Shown here: positions 43,401-55,000 of the stretch, piece by piece
Position numbering within the stretch: the first letter of the stretch is position 1
How the letters are laid out: every line of letters starts with the position of its first letter
NCBI GenBank assembly: GCA_018398805.1
Contig: JAGFBZ010000689.1
Span: forward strand, 143,245 to 207,244
Reading direction: 5' to 3'
Source of the DNA: Hirundichthys speculiger
Lineage: Eukaryota > Chordata > Actinopteri > Beloniformes > Exocoetidae
Length of the DNA: 64,000 nt
The notes under the pieces: generated by a model
What the model saw: only the letters and a program-made list of their open reading frames with translations
Database searches by the model: none
Told to the model about the DNA's origin: nothing
Made by a program: the position numbers and the translations under genes

Positions 43401-44014
43401 TGGAAGCTCACCGGCTCTATTTTTTTTCTGAGCAGTTTGTTGGAACTTCTTGGAGTACAAAAGAAATGATTAAATCATTTGCTCCACATTAGTTAGAGCT
43501 AGTTATGTATATATCAGTGCAGAGGAGGAGGAAAAAAGAGGAGGAAGCTCTACAGCAGAGTCCCAGACCAACTGCCCATGAGAGCTGCTCTGATCTGGGT
43601 GAAAAGACGCTCCATAGCAGTTTGCAGGTACCACAACCTGCTCTTAAAGGCAATGGCTACTGACGCACTGATTGGTTAAACAGGTGGAACGCCCTAACCA
43701 CTCCCATGCATAATGTGTGCATAATATAGTGGTTTTTGCAGGTAAGATCGTGGGTTTTGGGAGGTGGAAGATTGCGTTCTTTGTAGGGGAACGCCCCTCC
43801 CAATACCTAATATCCCTTAATAGCAGGTTTTGGAGGTTTGGCGCAAGATAGGGCCCTATGTCTCTCGGCTGGCCTGGGAACGCCTTGGGATCCCCCCAGA
43901 GGAGCTGGAGGAAGTGGCCGGGGAGAGGGGGGTCTGGGCTTCCTTACTCCGGCTGATGCCCCCGCGACCCGACCTCGGATAAGCGGAAGAAGACGACGAG
44001 GAAATTTCTGTGCA

Positions 44015-45078
44015 TTGCCGATACCGATATAAAGTCCACCTGTTTCTGATGCAGTGCTTAAATTATGATGGTCTTATTATCATGGTGATAGGACCAAGCG
44101 GCAACCATCCCACTTCCGGATTGAAGCTCATCCAGGAAGTTTTTTTTTTGTCCAGTTCCTCTTTTGACCACCTGGTGCTGTTTAGAAATTAGAGCAAATT
44201 CCCATTGACTCCCATGTTAAAAGGGCCAACTTTGCAGCAGAATTCAACATCAAGTATTTACACCCTGGTTCAAAAAAACATTTTTTTCCAGGCTGGATAG
44301 ATAGTTTCAACATCCACGACAACTTTATGTGGATGTTTTTTTTTTCTTTTTGTACCACATAGGATAAATTTGTATTAAGCAATAAAGCTGACCAATCAGT
44401 TGCCAAGACGTCATTTGCTCTGCCGCTGGCTACCACAGCTAGCCATTGCTGTTATGATTTAAGCAACTTATCGCTTAGCATTACATTGAGTCTGAGGTGT
44501 GAATAAAAAAAGATCATGGTCATATTATAAAGAGAATATGTTTTCTTGTCCTTGTGCTGATTGTACTAACAGACTGTGGTGACTGGCTGTGGTTGGTCTG
44601 AAAGAATCTGAGTACAGAAAATGGTGCTTAGCAAACCACGGCAGTCATTCCATGTCCCCACTGAAGCCAAATTAGAGACTGGAGGTCCCCCTACCGAGAT
44701 GATTTACTACATGTCCCACCACAGTTCCAACTGGAAAAGTGCTGAAATAATTTCCGTGACCAGCGTGGTTCAGCCGCATACCACCCAATACAGAGCTATT
44801 GGCCGAGAGTTCACTCAGCTTCGTGGCTGAGCTGAACAGCTCCATGTCGGACCAGCAGCACAGCATGGCTAACAAGCCAAATTGCTTGTGGTAGATCCTT
44901 TCAGGACTCTTTGGAGTGGAATTATGCAGGGACCTGGCTGGTCCCTCCACGGTGAAGTCCATGGTAGACTGCGGTATTTGCTCACAGACACAAAAAAGAA
45001 ATTAAGATAAAGTATTGAATATAAAGTTATAGGAGAGAATGGGGTATTGTGAGACATTGGATAAGTTTAAGCGATTTA
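44015..45078. other. No gene recognised; one open minus frame
   Basis: Includes a repeat-like stretch (44195-44420, CCATTGACTCCCATGTTAAA) and a 96-codon minus-strand frame (44672-44962, starting MDFTVEGPARSLHNSTPK) with no recognised domain and no clear splice context. Confidence 0.35.
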
Positions 45079-45329
45079 TTTTTAAGTAGGGCTGCCACGA
45101 TTAGTCGACTAGTCACGATTATGTCGACTATTAAAATCGTCGACAACTAATTCAATTGTCGATGCGTCGTTTTTTCTTTTTTTTTTTGAAATCTTTGTTT
45201 TTGTCTTAAAACTGTGCGGCACATTCCGCTGCCGCGTCTGCCCTTCTGTCCTTGACACACATGCGCAGTAGTGGTAATCGGGGTCAGCCGTGATGTCACT
45301 GGAAGTTATACCAGACGGGCTCTGTTATC

Positions 45330-46521
45330 ATGGCTACCCGGCGGCAACGGAGCTCAAAAGTGTGGGAACATTTTAAGAAAACAAAAGAGAAAAGTGTGCA
45401 ATGCAATATCTGCAAGACAGAACTTGCCTTCCACGGCAGCAAAACTGCAATGCACGAGCACCTGAAAAGGAAGCACGTTGTAGCTTGTGACGACGATGAA
45501 GAGGGACTGTCGTCTCGGTAAGCTAACTGGCTAGTTAGCTGCTAATATTAGCGTAAACAGAGAGCCAACTTACTACTTACTCATATAGCTGTAAATGTTA
45601 ACATTAGCAATGACGATTTGATTCATTAGCCGTCTGTAGCACACATATTTCGTGTGTTTTCTGCAACGTTACAACAGTGATGTGTTTGAATAGGAAATGT
45701 GGTAACGCTAATCTTTTCTAACGTTATGTTTCAGTGCTAAAAAAGTATGGTCTACTTCAATGGACGGCTTTTTTACAAAGCCAGCCACATGCACACATCA
45801 GCAAGCAAATGTCCTGACTGAGTCCATACTGAACATGTTGGTGAAAGAAAAAGGGATAACACAGAGATGGGGGAGTATTTGCATCTCAGGAGACAAAGAA
45901 AATCCAGTTCTTCTTGCAGCTGCCTTGGACCCAAGATACAGAAAGCTGAAGTTTTTGACTCCTGAAGATGGCATCAGACTGCAGGGGAGTATTGAAGTGC
46001 TTGCTGTCAAAGGAGCAAAAACGACTGGGACACAGGATGCAAAACTGCAGAGGGCCAATGGTTCAGGTAGAAAGAGTGCTCTGGAAACCCTTCTTCAGTC
46101 TGACACAGACAGTTTGAGTGAAAATGAGGGTGGAGAATCTGAGGAGGACAGAAAGATCCAAGTTGTGATAAATGAAGTTTGGCTGTACTTTGGAGAGGCC
46201 TCACTCCCTTACAAGGAGGATCCACTGAAATGGTGGAGTAAAAATGGGGGGGCGTTTCCCCACACTGTCAAAGCTCGCAAAATCTTTTCTGTGCATCCCT
46301 GCAACCTCCACCCCATCGAAGCGGATTTTCTCTGCGCCAGGGAACATCTGCTCTTAAAAGAGAGCAAGCCTTTCTCCAAGACTTGTAGAAATGCTAACTT
46401 TCCTGGCTATGAACAAGAGCCTTGTGCAGTTTGGGATTATATAGAGTCAGAGTGCAGTAAAGCTGAATACAGTTGTGAGCACTCAGCACAAAATGCATTT
46501 TTGTTATATGTGAGTCAGTGA
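45330..46521 (+). pseudogene. hAT transposase, internally deleted
   Basis: Exon 1 (45330-45517): MATRRQRSSKVWEHFKK, then SVQCNICKTELAFHG...MHEHLKRKH, a BED zinc finger, and an acidic end before GTAAGC. Exon 2 starts at 45735 after TTATGTTTCAG and is in phase. It reads AKKVWSTSMDGFFTKP, then ESILNMLVKEKG and jumps to ENPVLLAAALDPRYRKLKFL, so the RNase H-like catalytic core is deleted in frame. The tail has WLYFGEASLPYKEDPLKWW, and then a frameshift at about 46294. In the shifted frame the hATC motif IPATSTPSKRIFSAPGNIC is recognisable. Cannot be active. Confidence 0.88.
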
Positions 46522-46795
46522 GACCAAAACTTGAATAATTCCTTAGTTACAGGTGCCTACCTCATAGTTGCTATGTTTGAAGCCAAAGACAAATTAAAGA
46601 AAGAAAAAACCTAAAAAATAAACCTAAAGTATTTATTTTTGTGTTGTTTAGGTAAGTGCCTTTTCTTTATTTTACTTAGCTGTTTGCACTTTATGCTACA
46701 CAGTTAAACAATTCTTTGTTTCTACAAGCATATTTCATTAAAGGTTTTATGAACTATCATCTAAATTGTCTTTATTTTTAGTTTGTATATACCTT

Positions 46796-46850
46796 AAACA
46801 CTTCAAGCTGAAAACTAATGATCATCATTAGTTTTCAGCTTGAAGTGTTT
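46796..46850. repeat. Perfect 27-bp palindrome with 1-nt spacer
   Basis: Left arm 46796-46822 (AAACACTTCAAGCTGAAAAC...) and right arm 46824-46850 are exact reverse complements around a single C. Located 3' of the transposase frame inside the hAT element. Confidence 0.95.
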
Positions 46851-48393
46851 GGAGACTCCAAATGAACACATGGTAACCAAAATGATATTCTGAGACAATA
46901 GGTACTTTTTCCTTTACATTTTGGTGTTTTTCATCATTTTGAGTTAAAATAGTCACAAATTTGCCTTTTTTAGATTTACAACTAGTTTTTGTGGTTTATG
47001 TGGTTTACCATAAACCACATACTAACATACATAACTGTGTAAAAACCACCAATTCATAATATATTTGATGACTACAAATATATATGACTACATGTGGAGC
47101 ATATATTCTTTTTAAAATATATGTTAGTTAAGATTTTGAGGTTATGAGGGCTCAATTGCATGAAGGTCAAGCAGGGAGGAGGCAGGAATAATGTTCACTG
47201 TCTGAAGAGTCCTCAAAAATCTTCTCCAGTGCCTCCTGGACACTAAAACGGGTTTTTGACTTACTTTGAGCCATTTAACCGTGAAGTAAGTTATCTTATT
47301 TTACGCGAGTTATTTTGCTGCTTGCACCGCTGAGCGCTCTGCGTAAATGTGCACATGCAAGACTGGGGGGGCACACCATTACGCGCAGGCGTAAAACGGC
47401 TCAGATAAAGTCGAATTACACATGCAATACGTCATTGGAAAGGTTGATCTATGCTCTAAAAGGCGGAAATGATGACTCTAAGGTCCGCCTTGTAGCTGTC
47501 AATCAAATGCATTGCAAAGAGAGTCACCGGAAATTGGAACAAAGCCATCTTTGTTTCGGGAAGATGATTCTTCTGCTTGAAAAACTACGATCGGAAATCA
47601 AACAAAACGTTTTTACACTTCTAATATGGTACTGAATTGCAAAAAAGTGTTTTAGTTATAAGTAATAACATTTATTGACACTAAATCTCAATAAATGAAT
47701 ACGAGAATTCAACCATACATGAAGAACCAAGCTTGTTCAGGGCATTTCTCAGCAACCAAAAATCGCTCGAGTGAGCATCTTTCTGTTTGTAGACAAGCTA
47801 GGCCTCTGTCAACAAACAGGGACCGGATTCAAACCGTTTCTCCGCGTTTTCTGGGACTTTTACCGACGAAAACCGGTAAGTGCCAACTTTCACGACTTTC
47901 GGCTTTTATGTCTTTAGGCGCCTCTTGTGCAAGATACATAAGAGATGAAAGAAAAACGGTATTATCTTTGCAAAGAGGAGACTCTGCAGAGTTCAATGAT
48001 ACCAAACACAGCTATAACAGATGAAGTGATCGTTCTGTATGAGTCATTTTTAGACAAAATTATTACACAATGAGGATGCTGGCGTCCTCGTCGGGCGCAT
48101 CAGGTTAAGCTGTTAAAGACTATCCCACAAGATCTGCAACTATATGAATCTTTTATCAGCACTTAATTCAGAAATACTGTGACTATTATACTGTTGTTCA
48201 TCATCACTGTAACGTTATGACTGCAATGTTATGACTGAAATGTTATAGGAAAGTTCTATGAAAGTTATATGAAAATAAAAAGTCAAATAAGATTTTGAAT
48301 CTTTGTCTTTTTTGCCACGGGTTTAATGTGCCCCTCTATCAAAACCCCTGGCCCCAGCCAGGCCCCAGTGAAATTGGTCTAGAACCGCCCCTG
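46851..48393. other. Non-transposase cargo in the hAT element
   Basis: The hAT interior here has no transposase. Its right portion ends at 48393 with GGTCTAGAACCGCCCCTG, the terminus type of another hAT (compare 27841). It contains frames at 47315-47635 and 47695-48024 without domains. Probably a truncated second element inserted in the first. Confidence 0.45.
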
Positions 48394-48548
48394 TAATGAT
48401 GACTATGTAAGAGCAGCTTCATGCTGGTGCGATAAGCTGTATGTTTTACACTCAATTTACATATGATCTGATTAGTCGACTATTTGAAAAAATAATCGGT
48501 GATTAGTCGACTATCAAAATAATCATTTGTGGCAGCCCTATTTTCAAG

Positions 48549-49816
48549 GCCCGACCATTTCACCTTGGCCATGAAGAGCATGACTCCATTGTGCTGTGGT
48601 AAGCATTTGTTTTGTATAAAAATACATTTTTGGGATGTAAAAGAAAATTTTTCAGTTTTCAACATAATCAACTCTGGTGCTAAAAGTAATTGATTCAAGC
48701 GGACAAACTCATATCCCATATATTGTTGAACTAGCGACTATTGGGCCACAGGCCATGAGTTACAGAGACCGCATGGTTTCTGAGACAAAGGAGACAAAAT
48801 AAATAATAAAACTCAAATCCACAGCATTCCTGGTGATTTTATTTTTCGACATCAAGGTGTGGAAGGTGATGTCACACCCTCTTTCTGGCTGAGGACCTTC
48901 TCCTCACAGCAGGGACCCCCAATGAAGGCGGATCGCATCCCTGCAACTTAAATACCATGGACCCCCCATTTCTGTCTCTTTTTCTGCTCCTCGGCTCTCC
49001 TGCTTGGACCTGCTCCACACGACTCAAGATAAACTCTTGGCCTACTCCGGCCCGCCACAGCTCTCAGCCAGCAGCCACGAGGCTTTTCCAGTAACGCTCC
49101 AGTGAGCCACCGGTAAAAGCCAGTTAACGCATCCCATCCGGCCAGCACCAGAAGTGGCCCACGCACATATCGGCGCAGAGAAAGGCACGGTAGCGCCACG
49201 GAACAACGCGATAGCTCCAGACGCGTTTCCGTAAGAGGACCCGGCTGTGTTGAGACACGGCAACCTGTACACGCCACAGAAGCTGAGAGAACCAGGACGA
49301 AAGGGAGCCGCTCTTGCGACCACATCCACGGGAGTGTAACCCAACAGCGGCTCTGCCATACCCATACCAGTCATCCTCCCTGGACCCTACAATGCCATCG
49401 ATCGCTTCCAGAGCAATCCATGTAAGAGGCTCTTGTGTCTGGGTAGAGATACTTAGCTTAGTTTGTTCCTATTGTTGTGATTATACTATTATTACTGTGA
49501 CACTGTTATTACGATTGAGCCCACCGGTAATACGCCGGTGCGTATTTACCCACGTGATCAACGTGTTTCCTCACCACTGGCTGATTGTACCCCGATTTCC
49601 AAACAAACGATCAGGACGAGAGGGCGGACATCTGTTTCACACTCTCCCTCCTGTGTGGAACTCCTCGGAGCGATCACAGCATCGGTGGTTAGGAATCACC
49701 TTCGCTTAGCCTTTCGTCTCCTTCGTTCTTAAGAACCATCTCCGTGAGAACGTTACCACGTGACCTCGTCCGCCATCTTCAAATCCTCCTCACGCTAGAA
49801 GCAAGCTTAGTTTATC
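48549..49816 (+). other. CpG-bearing block with a possible first exon
   Basis: 48890-49790 is richer in G+C and CpG than its surroundings. On the plus strand ATG at 49392 opens MPSIASRAIH and meets a GTAAGA donor at 49422. No matching downstream exon was found. It could be a promoter or first exon, or an LTR-like repeat. I cannot decide from the sequence. Confidence 0.25.
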
Positions 49817-50110
49817 TCACACACACACACACAGACTGGTTAGCATGGTCTATGGGGACCAAATTTCTGATCACTACTTGTGGGGACCACCCTTTCTAAA
49901 GCATCTAGAGGCATGAAAAAAATCAAGAGAATTAACCAAAGCTATGTAAGCCAATAAATGACTTAAGACTGTTGGATTACTGATGTAATGTAAGTACCAT
50001 GCTGGATGGGGACCTCTAAAACCTAACAAACATGTCTGGTGAGGACATCATTTGCATACAATTTGCATATTTCACACAGAGTCTCATTTACTTAGTGGGG
50101 ACATAACAAA
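49817..50110. repeat. (CA)n plus TGGGGACC-rich repeat, left flank
   Basis: A short CA run (49819-49832) is followed by TATGGGGACCAAA, TGTGGGGACCACC, ATGGGGACCTC and GTGGGGACAT. The same motif occurs in the introns of the neighbouring gene and, in opposite orientation, at 59390-59530. Confidence 0.6.
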
Positions 50111-50677
50111 TCAAGTTTAACCTTCTATGCTTTTATTTGAATTTCTTTGAAATTCTTAAAAGGACCAAGCAGTTTTTGGAACTCTATTGAGTCCTCTATT
50201 GATCAAAAATTAAAATATAAAAGTGTAACTGAAGCAGAATAACTGAACTTTATTGACTTTCATGTTTTACTCAAAAACAAAAACAGAAAACATACAGAAA
50301 AGTCAAAAAACAAACAACTTGCATTTTTTTAAATGACAGTCACCCTTGGCTGTTAATGAGTTCCAAACTAATAAAAATAAAAAGCTGAAATAAATGATAA
50401 TAAACATTTACACATTAAAAAATGAACAACCATGGTGAAAAATGCCCTTTCAAATAAATTTACATTAACAAGATTGTCAAATCTAAAACAACATCTCTGT
50501 CAGACATTTTTCAAATTGGGCAAAAAAAAAAACTAACAAAAAAACTAACATGTCCTTTCAATCAACAAAGTAACTGCAATGTAACAAAAGGTAAGAACAT
50601 TTTTAACATATTCAGTGTATAAACAAAAACTCAGATCTAGTACCTCAGACACTTAGATTTTGTAACTTTCACATTAT
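50111..50677. other. 3' flank of the chimeric gene
   Basis: AT-rich sequence downstream of the stop codon at 50678. It probably contains the 3' UTR. A minus-strand AATAAA-like signal is possible in several places, so I do not choose one. Confidence 0.4.
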
Positions 50678-52009
50678 TTATTTATGTTGTATTTGCCTTT
50701 TGTAGGCTGTTATGCGGTTATAAACATAGAATTTGAGGTTCTGCCAATTGCGGTTTCTCAAAGCATCTGGTTCTGCCTTTAAACAATCCTCACAGTTCCT
50801 CTTTGCTGGAACAATGCAAGATGTGATGAACTGTTTCAAGTGCCTTTCCACTGCCTGCACCTCTTCTGGGTTCCAGGGTCTCTTCTTTGAAGAACATTTT
50901 CCTTAAAATGGTCAGAACACAAATTACATATTAAAACAAGGATTGCATATCCTAGCATTTTATATTAATGTTTATATTAATGTATTCCATCCCAACTTCT
51001 ATGATACATGTGTAATCATTTTCTCTTTTATCAATTAAAAGAAGATGATTACTCAAGCATTGGCACAGTCTGCCACTTTGACTAAAAATATTAATATCTA
51101 TGATTGATTCAATTACTGTATATGACATGTGGTTTTGAAGCTGGACTGGTGACTTGTCCAGGATCTAACTTTCTTTTTCCTGATAATAGTTATATTATGC
51201 CAGACAATTTATATCCTGAACAGTTTTTACAGAAAACAGCATTATGGATATTAAAGATTAGTAGCACAACCACTGTCCCATTTGACTCACTGATTAAACT
51301 CTTATGTCATTTTATGAAATGATTGTAGAAAGAGTAAAGGAGCCTAAGTTTGCTTGAGCAGATGTAGCATCTGTTTCACAGTGGCAACTGATCTTACTAT
51401 TTCTGACAGAGAAAAGCATGAGGGTAACCTTTGGAGGACGACCTCATAGCACTGACTTCTGATGGCATGTCCTCATCTGACGATGGTGGGTTACGTTTTC
51501 TGGATGTTGATGGCAGCATTTCATTTCTATCAGGAGTAGGATCTCCCTCCTTTGTTGGTGGTTCTATTAAGAGGAAAGAGAAAAAAAACTCTGTACAATA
51601 CCCAATATGACATATGTTAAAAAAGTACATTAAAATATTTAATATAAAATAAGTTATGTGATGAGTATATTTATTAAGGTCAGTCTTTTTTTTTTTAACC
51701 ATTTATACCTCAATGGGTGTGCTATCACAAAGCATGCTGATCAGTTTCTGAAGTACATGCAGATTCTGTCAAAATGGACTACAATGATAATTCAATCCTT
51801 CCCCTGCCAGTTACAGGGAGTAGAAACATAGATATTCACTACCTAACAAACTAAAGTGTAGCTGTGGCCATTCATGCATAAAGTCATCAAGAAAAAGCTA
51901 CTAAATTAACTTTAAAATATGTCCATAGTGATAACGATACCATCTTTTTTGGATGAACAGTTTCCTTCCAGTATGTTCCTGTCATCCTCATCAGACTCCA
52001 GAGGTTTTT
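50678..52009 (-). CDS. C-terminal exons of the chimeric gene
   Basis: Three phase-1 exons: 52009-51941 (KPLESDEDDRNILEGNCSSK), 51563-51429 (PPTKEGDPTPDRNEMLPST, RKRNPPSSDEDMP) and 50901-50678 (GKCSSKKRPWNPEEVQAVER, then FITSCIVPAKRNCEDCLKAE and YVYNRITAYKRQ, stop). The last exon has a basic KKRPW..EEV leader and a C-x2-C pair. Similar endings occur, as far as I recall, in other unnamed fish proteins. The first two exons are short acidic spacers, perhaps duplicated from one another (CSSKK occurs in two exons). Confidence 0.85.
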
Positions 52010-55000
52010 CTGTGGGAATCATATAAATTAAAGCTCAATTAATAATATAAAAAGAATGAAAGTAAATCGATAAAGAGAGAAAAAAGTTGAAATACATACC
52101 ATCAGGTTCTATTCCAATTTCATTCAGGTTCTTGCCATGAAACTCTGCTAGTCGTCCTTGCTCTAAAGCCATTAGAACTTTGCTGATCTTGGCAAGTTGG
52201 AGTGTCTTTTCAGGGAGTCGATAGAACTCACGATGGATTCTTATATCATGTCCAAGAAAGTTGGCCAGCTGATCCATCTCAGTGTCTGTCATGTTCAGCA
52301 TAGTTGATAGGGTTGCAGCATGTTTGCGAAGTTTGGTAGATGTCAGTGACTTGGGAGACTTTGCACCACATGCCTTTGCAAAGAATCTGAGACAATCTGA
52401 ACCTCGGAAATGTGTTGTGGCTTCTGGTCTCGCAAACATATACTCATTGTCTTTTAGAACCCCACAGGCCTCTCTCTGCTTAACAAGCAATTCTAGTGCA
52501 CTCAGCATTTTTGGAGTAAGAAGAATTGGAACTGGACGACCACGTTTTCCTCTGATGACAATCCTTGAGAAGTGTCTACAGAGTTTTTTTTCCACTTCAG
52601 AGAGTGCCCAGTCTACATCCTCATGAGGATCAGAAATCTCTCTTGATGAAAATGCAGTTAAGGGCATGCTTGCTACCTCTCCTTCTCTGCGCCGGTTAAA
52701 GAGAATGATTTGACCCAGACACACCTTTGCCAGCTCCATCCAGGCTTTTGTGGAGGGATTTTCAGCAAGTGAACTGTACCATTCATCTTGCATTTGGCTG
52801 AGATAAGTATGTAGTTTTTGGATGTCCTCAGTAAAGGGCATGAGAGTGGGCACATTCCACTTTGCTTCCCTGATGTTCCTCAATGCTGTAGCAGAGATAA
52901 GCTCATTCCACTTTTGCTGATGGACGTCTAGAAACTCACTAGCTTTCCTCACAAGCTCGTTGTTGTTTGACATTAAACCCTGAGCTTTAAGGAGTTTGCT
53001 AACTTTAACTAGGGAATTCCCAAGTTTGTTTGCAAGTGATGGAATAAGAAACTTACTTGTTTCACTATCATACCCACATGTAGACTTAACAGCTTTGACA
53101 GTCTCCATGTACTTCTTTGGGTCAATGAGATCTTCCATTTTCTTCAAGGTTGTGACTCTCCTTGCATTGTAAATCAGCCTTCCCATTTCTCGCATCTTCT
53201 CTCGCACATGTTGCTGATTCCTGGCTGATGTACCACCCTTATTTAACAAGTGTTGCCCAATACCAATAATGGCCTGGTCATTTTTAATAATATCTGTGAC
53301 CCTATCAGGATTCATAGCACTGATTGTTTCCCAAAGTTGTTTTGACATGCCTGAAGGCACAGGCCCTGTGTACGTACACAAGGACTGAACACGATTCTTT
53401 CCCGGTTTTGGAGCAACAGATCCAGGTTTAAATTTGCAACTACGTATGTGTCGCCACAAGACCCTTCTTGTAAAAAGGGCTTGACAGTATACACAGTGCA
53501 TAAAGTCATTTCCTTGAGTGTCTTTACATGGACGCTTATAGGGTACTAGTTTCCCACTTCCTGACTTCATAACAGCAGCATTGTGAGCATAGTTTCCTCT
53601 GTTTCGAATGTAATCTAGCTGTTGTTTTCGCTCCTTGGATCCCTTTGGAGAGCTTAGAGCTTTAGCTACATCAGATTTATCTTCATGTGCACTTTCTAGA
53701 TGCCTTGCCATCTTAGCATAAGGCTTGGAGCAATACAGACAATAATGTCTCTTATTGTACACTCTTTGCTCTCCTTTTTTATGGTATGCACTGACAACTA
53801 TGTTGTCACTTTCATTTGTGGTTGAACTGGGTTCTTCATCTACTCTAGTATCTGCCAATGCAAGCTTGCATCCATCAATGGTCACTCTATCTGTTGTGGT
53901 GTCAGGCACAGAGGAACTAGCTGGATTAGGGACATCTAATATGCATTCAAGAGACTGATGATTCCAGTGGATGTTGGTTTTAAGGCTGACATCACTGTCA
54001 CTGTCACTCTCAGAAGAATGTGGAATAAAATCATCATCACTCCCTGATCCAGAGTCATAGAGTTCCCCAGAATCTTCAAGACTTGTGGTGTTAATCTAAA
54101 ACAAAGGCAAAAGTTATGGAGTTATGGAATTATTTACAGTTGTAACCACTGATTAACTAATTTGTGAAAGTGGAGACATACAAAAATTCTAAACTGAGTA
54201 GTTTTTAGTTTTGTGCAGTTGAAAGGTAACAAGAAATCTGATATAATTTGAAGCAAAAAAGTATGATACAGATTGATTCAAAAACAGTTTATTAAAAAAT
54301 AAACTACTGACAACATGAAATTTTGAAATGGCCTTTTTTCTATAAAAATGAGAAACTTACAACAACACTTTTAGTCCGCCTCAGCCTGGGCACCAAAATG
54401 TCATTATGGCTATCTATAATGACCTGTAAATGAAATAAAAATGGCATGTGTTATCATTGCAGTACTGGTAGGTTAAAACAATTTTTTTGGATTGACATTT
54501 AAAGAACTCATATGCACAAAAAAAATCAAAGCAATAGATAAAATATTGCAAGTAAAACTACTAATGTGTTTTAATACTGATGAAGTCTGTTTTATTGTAT
54601 TTTTGGATAAAAAAAATTAAAAGGCTCAGGAATTATATATGAACGGTGTAAGATAAATGTACCTGATCATGAGCTGAGTCTTGATCTGTATCACTGATCC
54701 CAGTCTGTGGCTGGTTGGAAGAACTGGAGTCTTCCACCATCATCTCATCAGATGTTGAGCTTTGTGTCTGTTGACATACATTTCATGAATGCAGTTTTAA
54801 AGAGAAAAAACACATAAGAAAAAAGATAATCAAAAATCTATTGACCATCCACATTTGATAGAAACCATGCTTCATGGGGACCCATCACACAGTCTTACAG
54901 GCACTTGCAGGGACCAGTTGTATATCAATCTTTGCAAACATTAACACTATTAAAGGTGTGTTGTGGGGACGTTGTGCTGTGTCTAGATTAGAGTTATATT

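Larger units (their letters stand above)
42093..43856. mobile_element. GGGCCC-ended DNA transposon (ISL2EU/Harbinger-like), nested
   Basis: 1764 bp. Left end GGGCCCTATCTTGCACC and right end the inverse (GCGCAAGATAGGGCCC). It interrupts the Rex3 frame exactly at DYV, duplicating TAT (42090-42092 and 43857-43859). It is non-autonomous: no transposase or YqaJ nuclease frame was found. Ends of this type are known to me from ISL2EU-like elements of fish, whose TSD is short. Class assignment is by analogy. Confidence 0.8.
41853..44001 (+). mobile_element. 5'-truncated Rex3 with 13-bp TSD, split by an insertion
   Basis: The copy is bounded by AAATTTCTGTGCA at 41840-41852 and 44002-44014. It encodes the Rex3 C-terminus: MSFLRRVAGLSLRDRVRSS, VEPLLLRIERSQMRWLGHLV, RPRGRPRTRWRDY (to 42092), then resumes at 43857 with VSRLAWERLGIPPEELEE and RLMPPRPDLG, ending CGGATAAGCGGAAGAAGACGACGAGG. 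It is close in sequence to the full-length copy at 28946-32282, but intact in this part. Confidence 0.95.
45087..48540 (+). mobile_element. hAT element (BED-finger type), 3454 bp
   Basis: Starts TAGGGCTGCCACGATTAGTCGA and ends ...GTGGCAGCCCTA, with ATTAGTCGACTA subterminal motifs at both ends. Flanks TTTTTAAG (45079-45086) and TTTTCAAG (48541-48548) match at 7 of 8 bases, a slightly aged TSD. It carries a two-exon transposase remnant and about 1.9 kb of non-transposase sequence on the right, including the end of another hAT. Confidence 0.92.

Noticed and set aside
47315..48024. Two plus-strand frames of 106 and 109 codons inside the hAT element
   Set aside because: No start context, domain or splice sites, and they lie in what looks like a truncated foreign insertion.
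48840..49800. Solo LTR of a retrovirus-like element
   Set aside because: No clear TG...CA ends, target duplication, primer-binding site or second LTR could be found, so it is left as an unassigned CpG-rich block.
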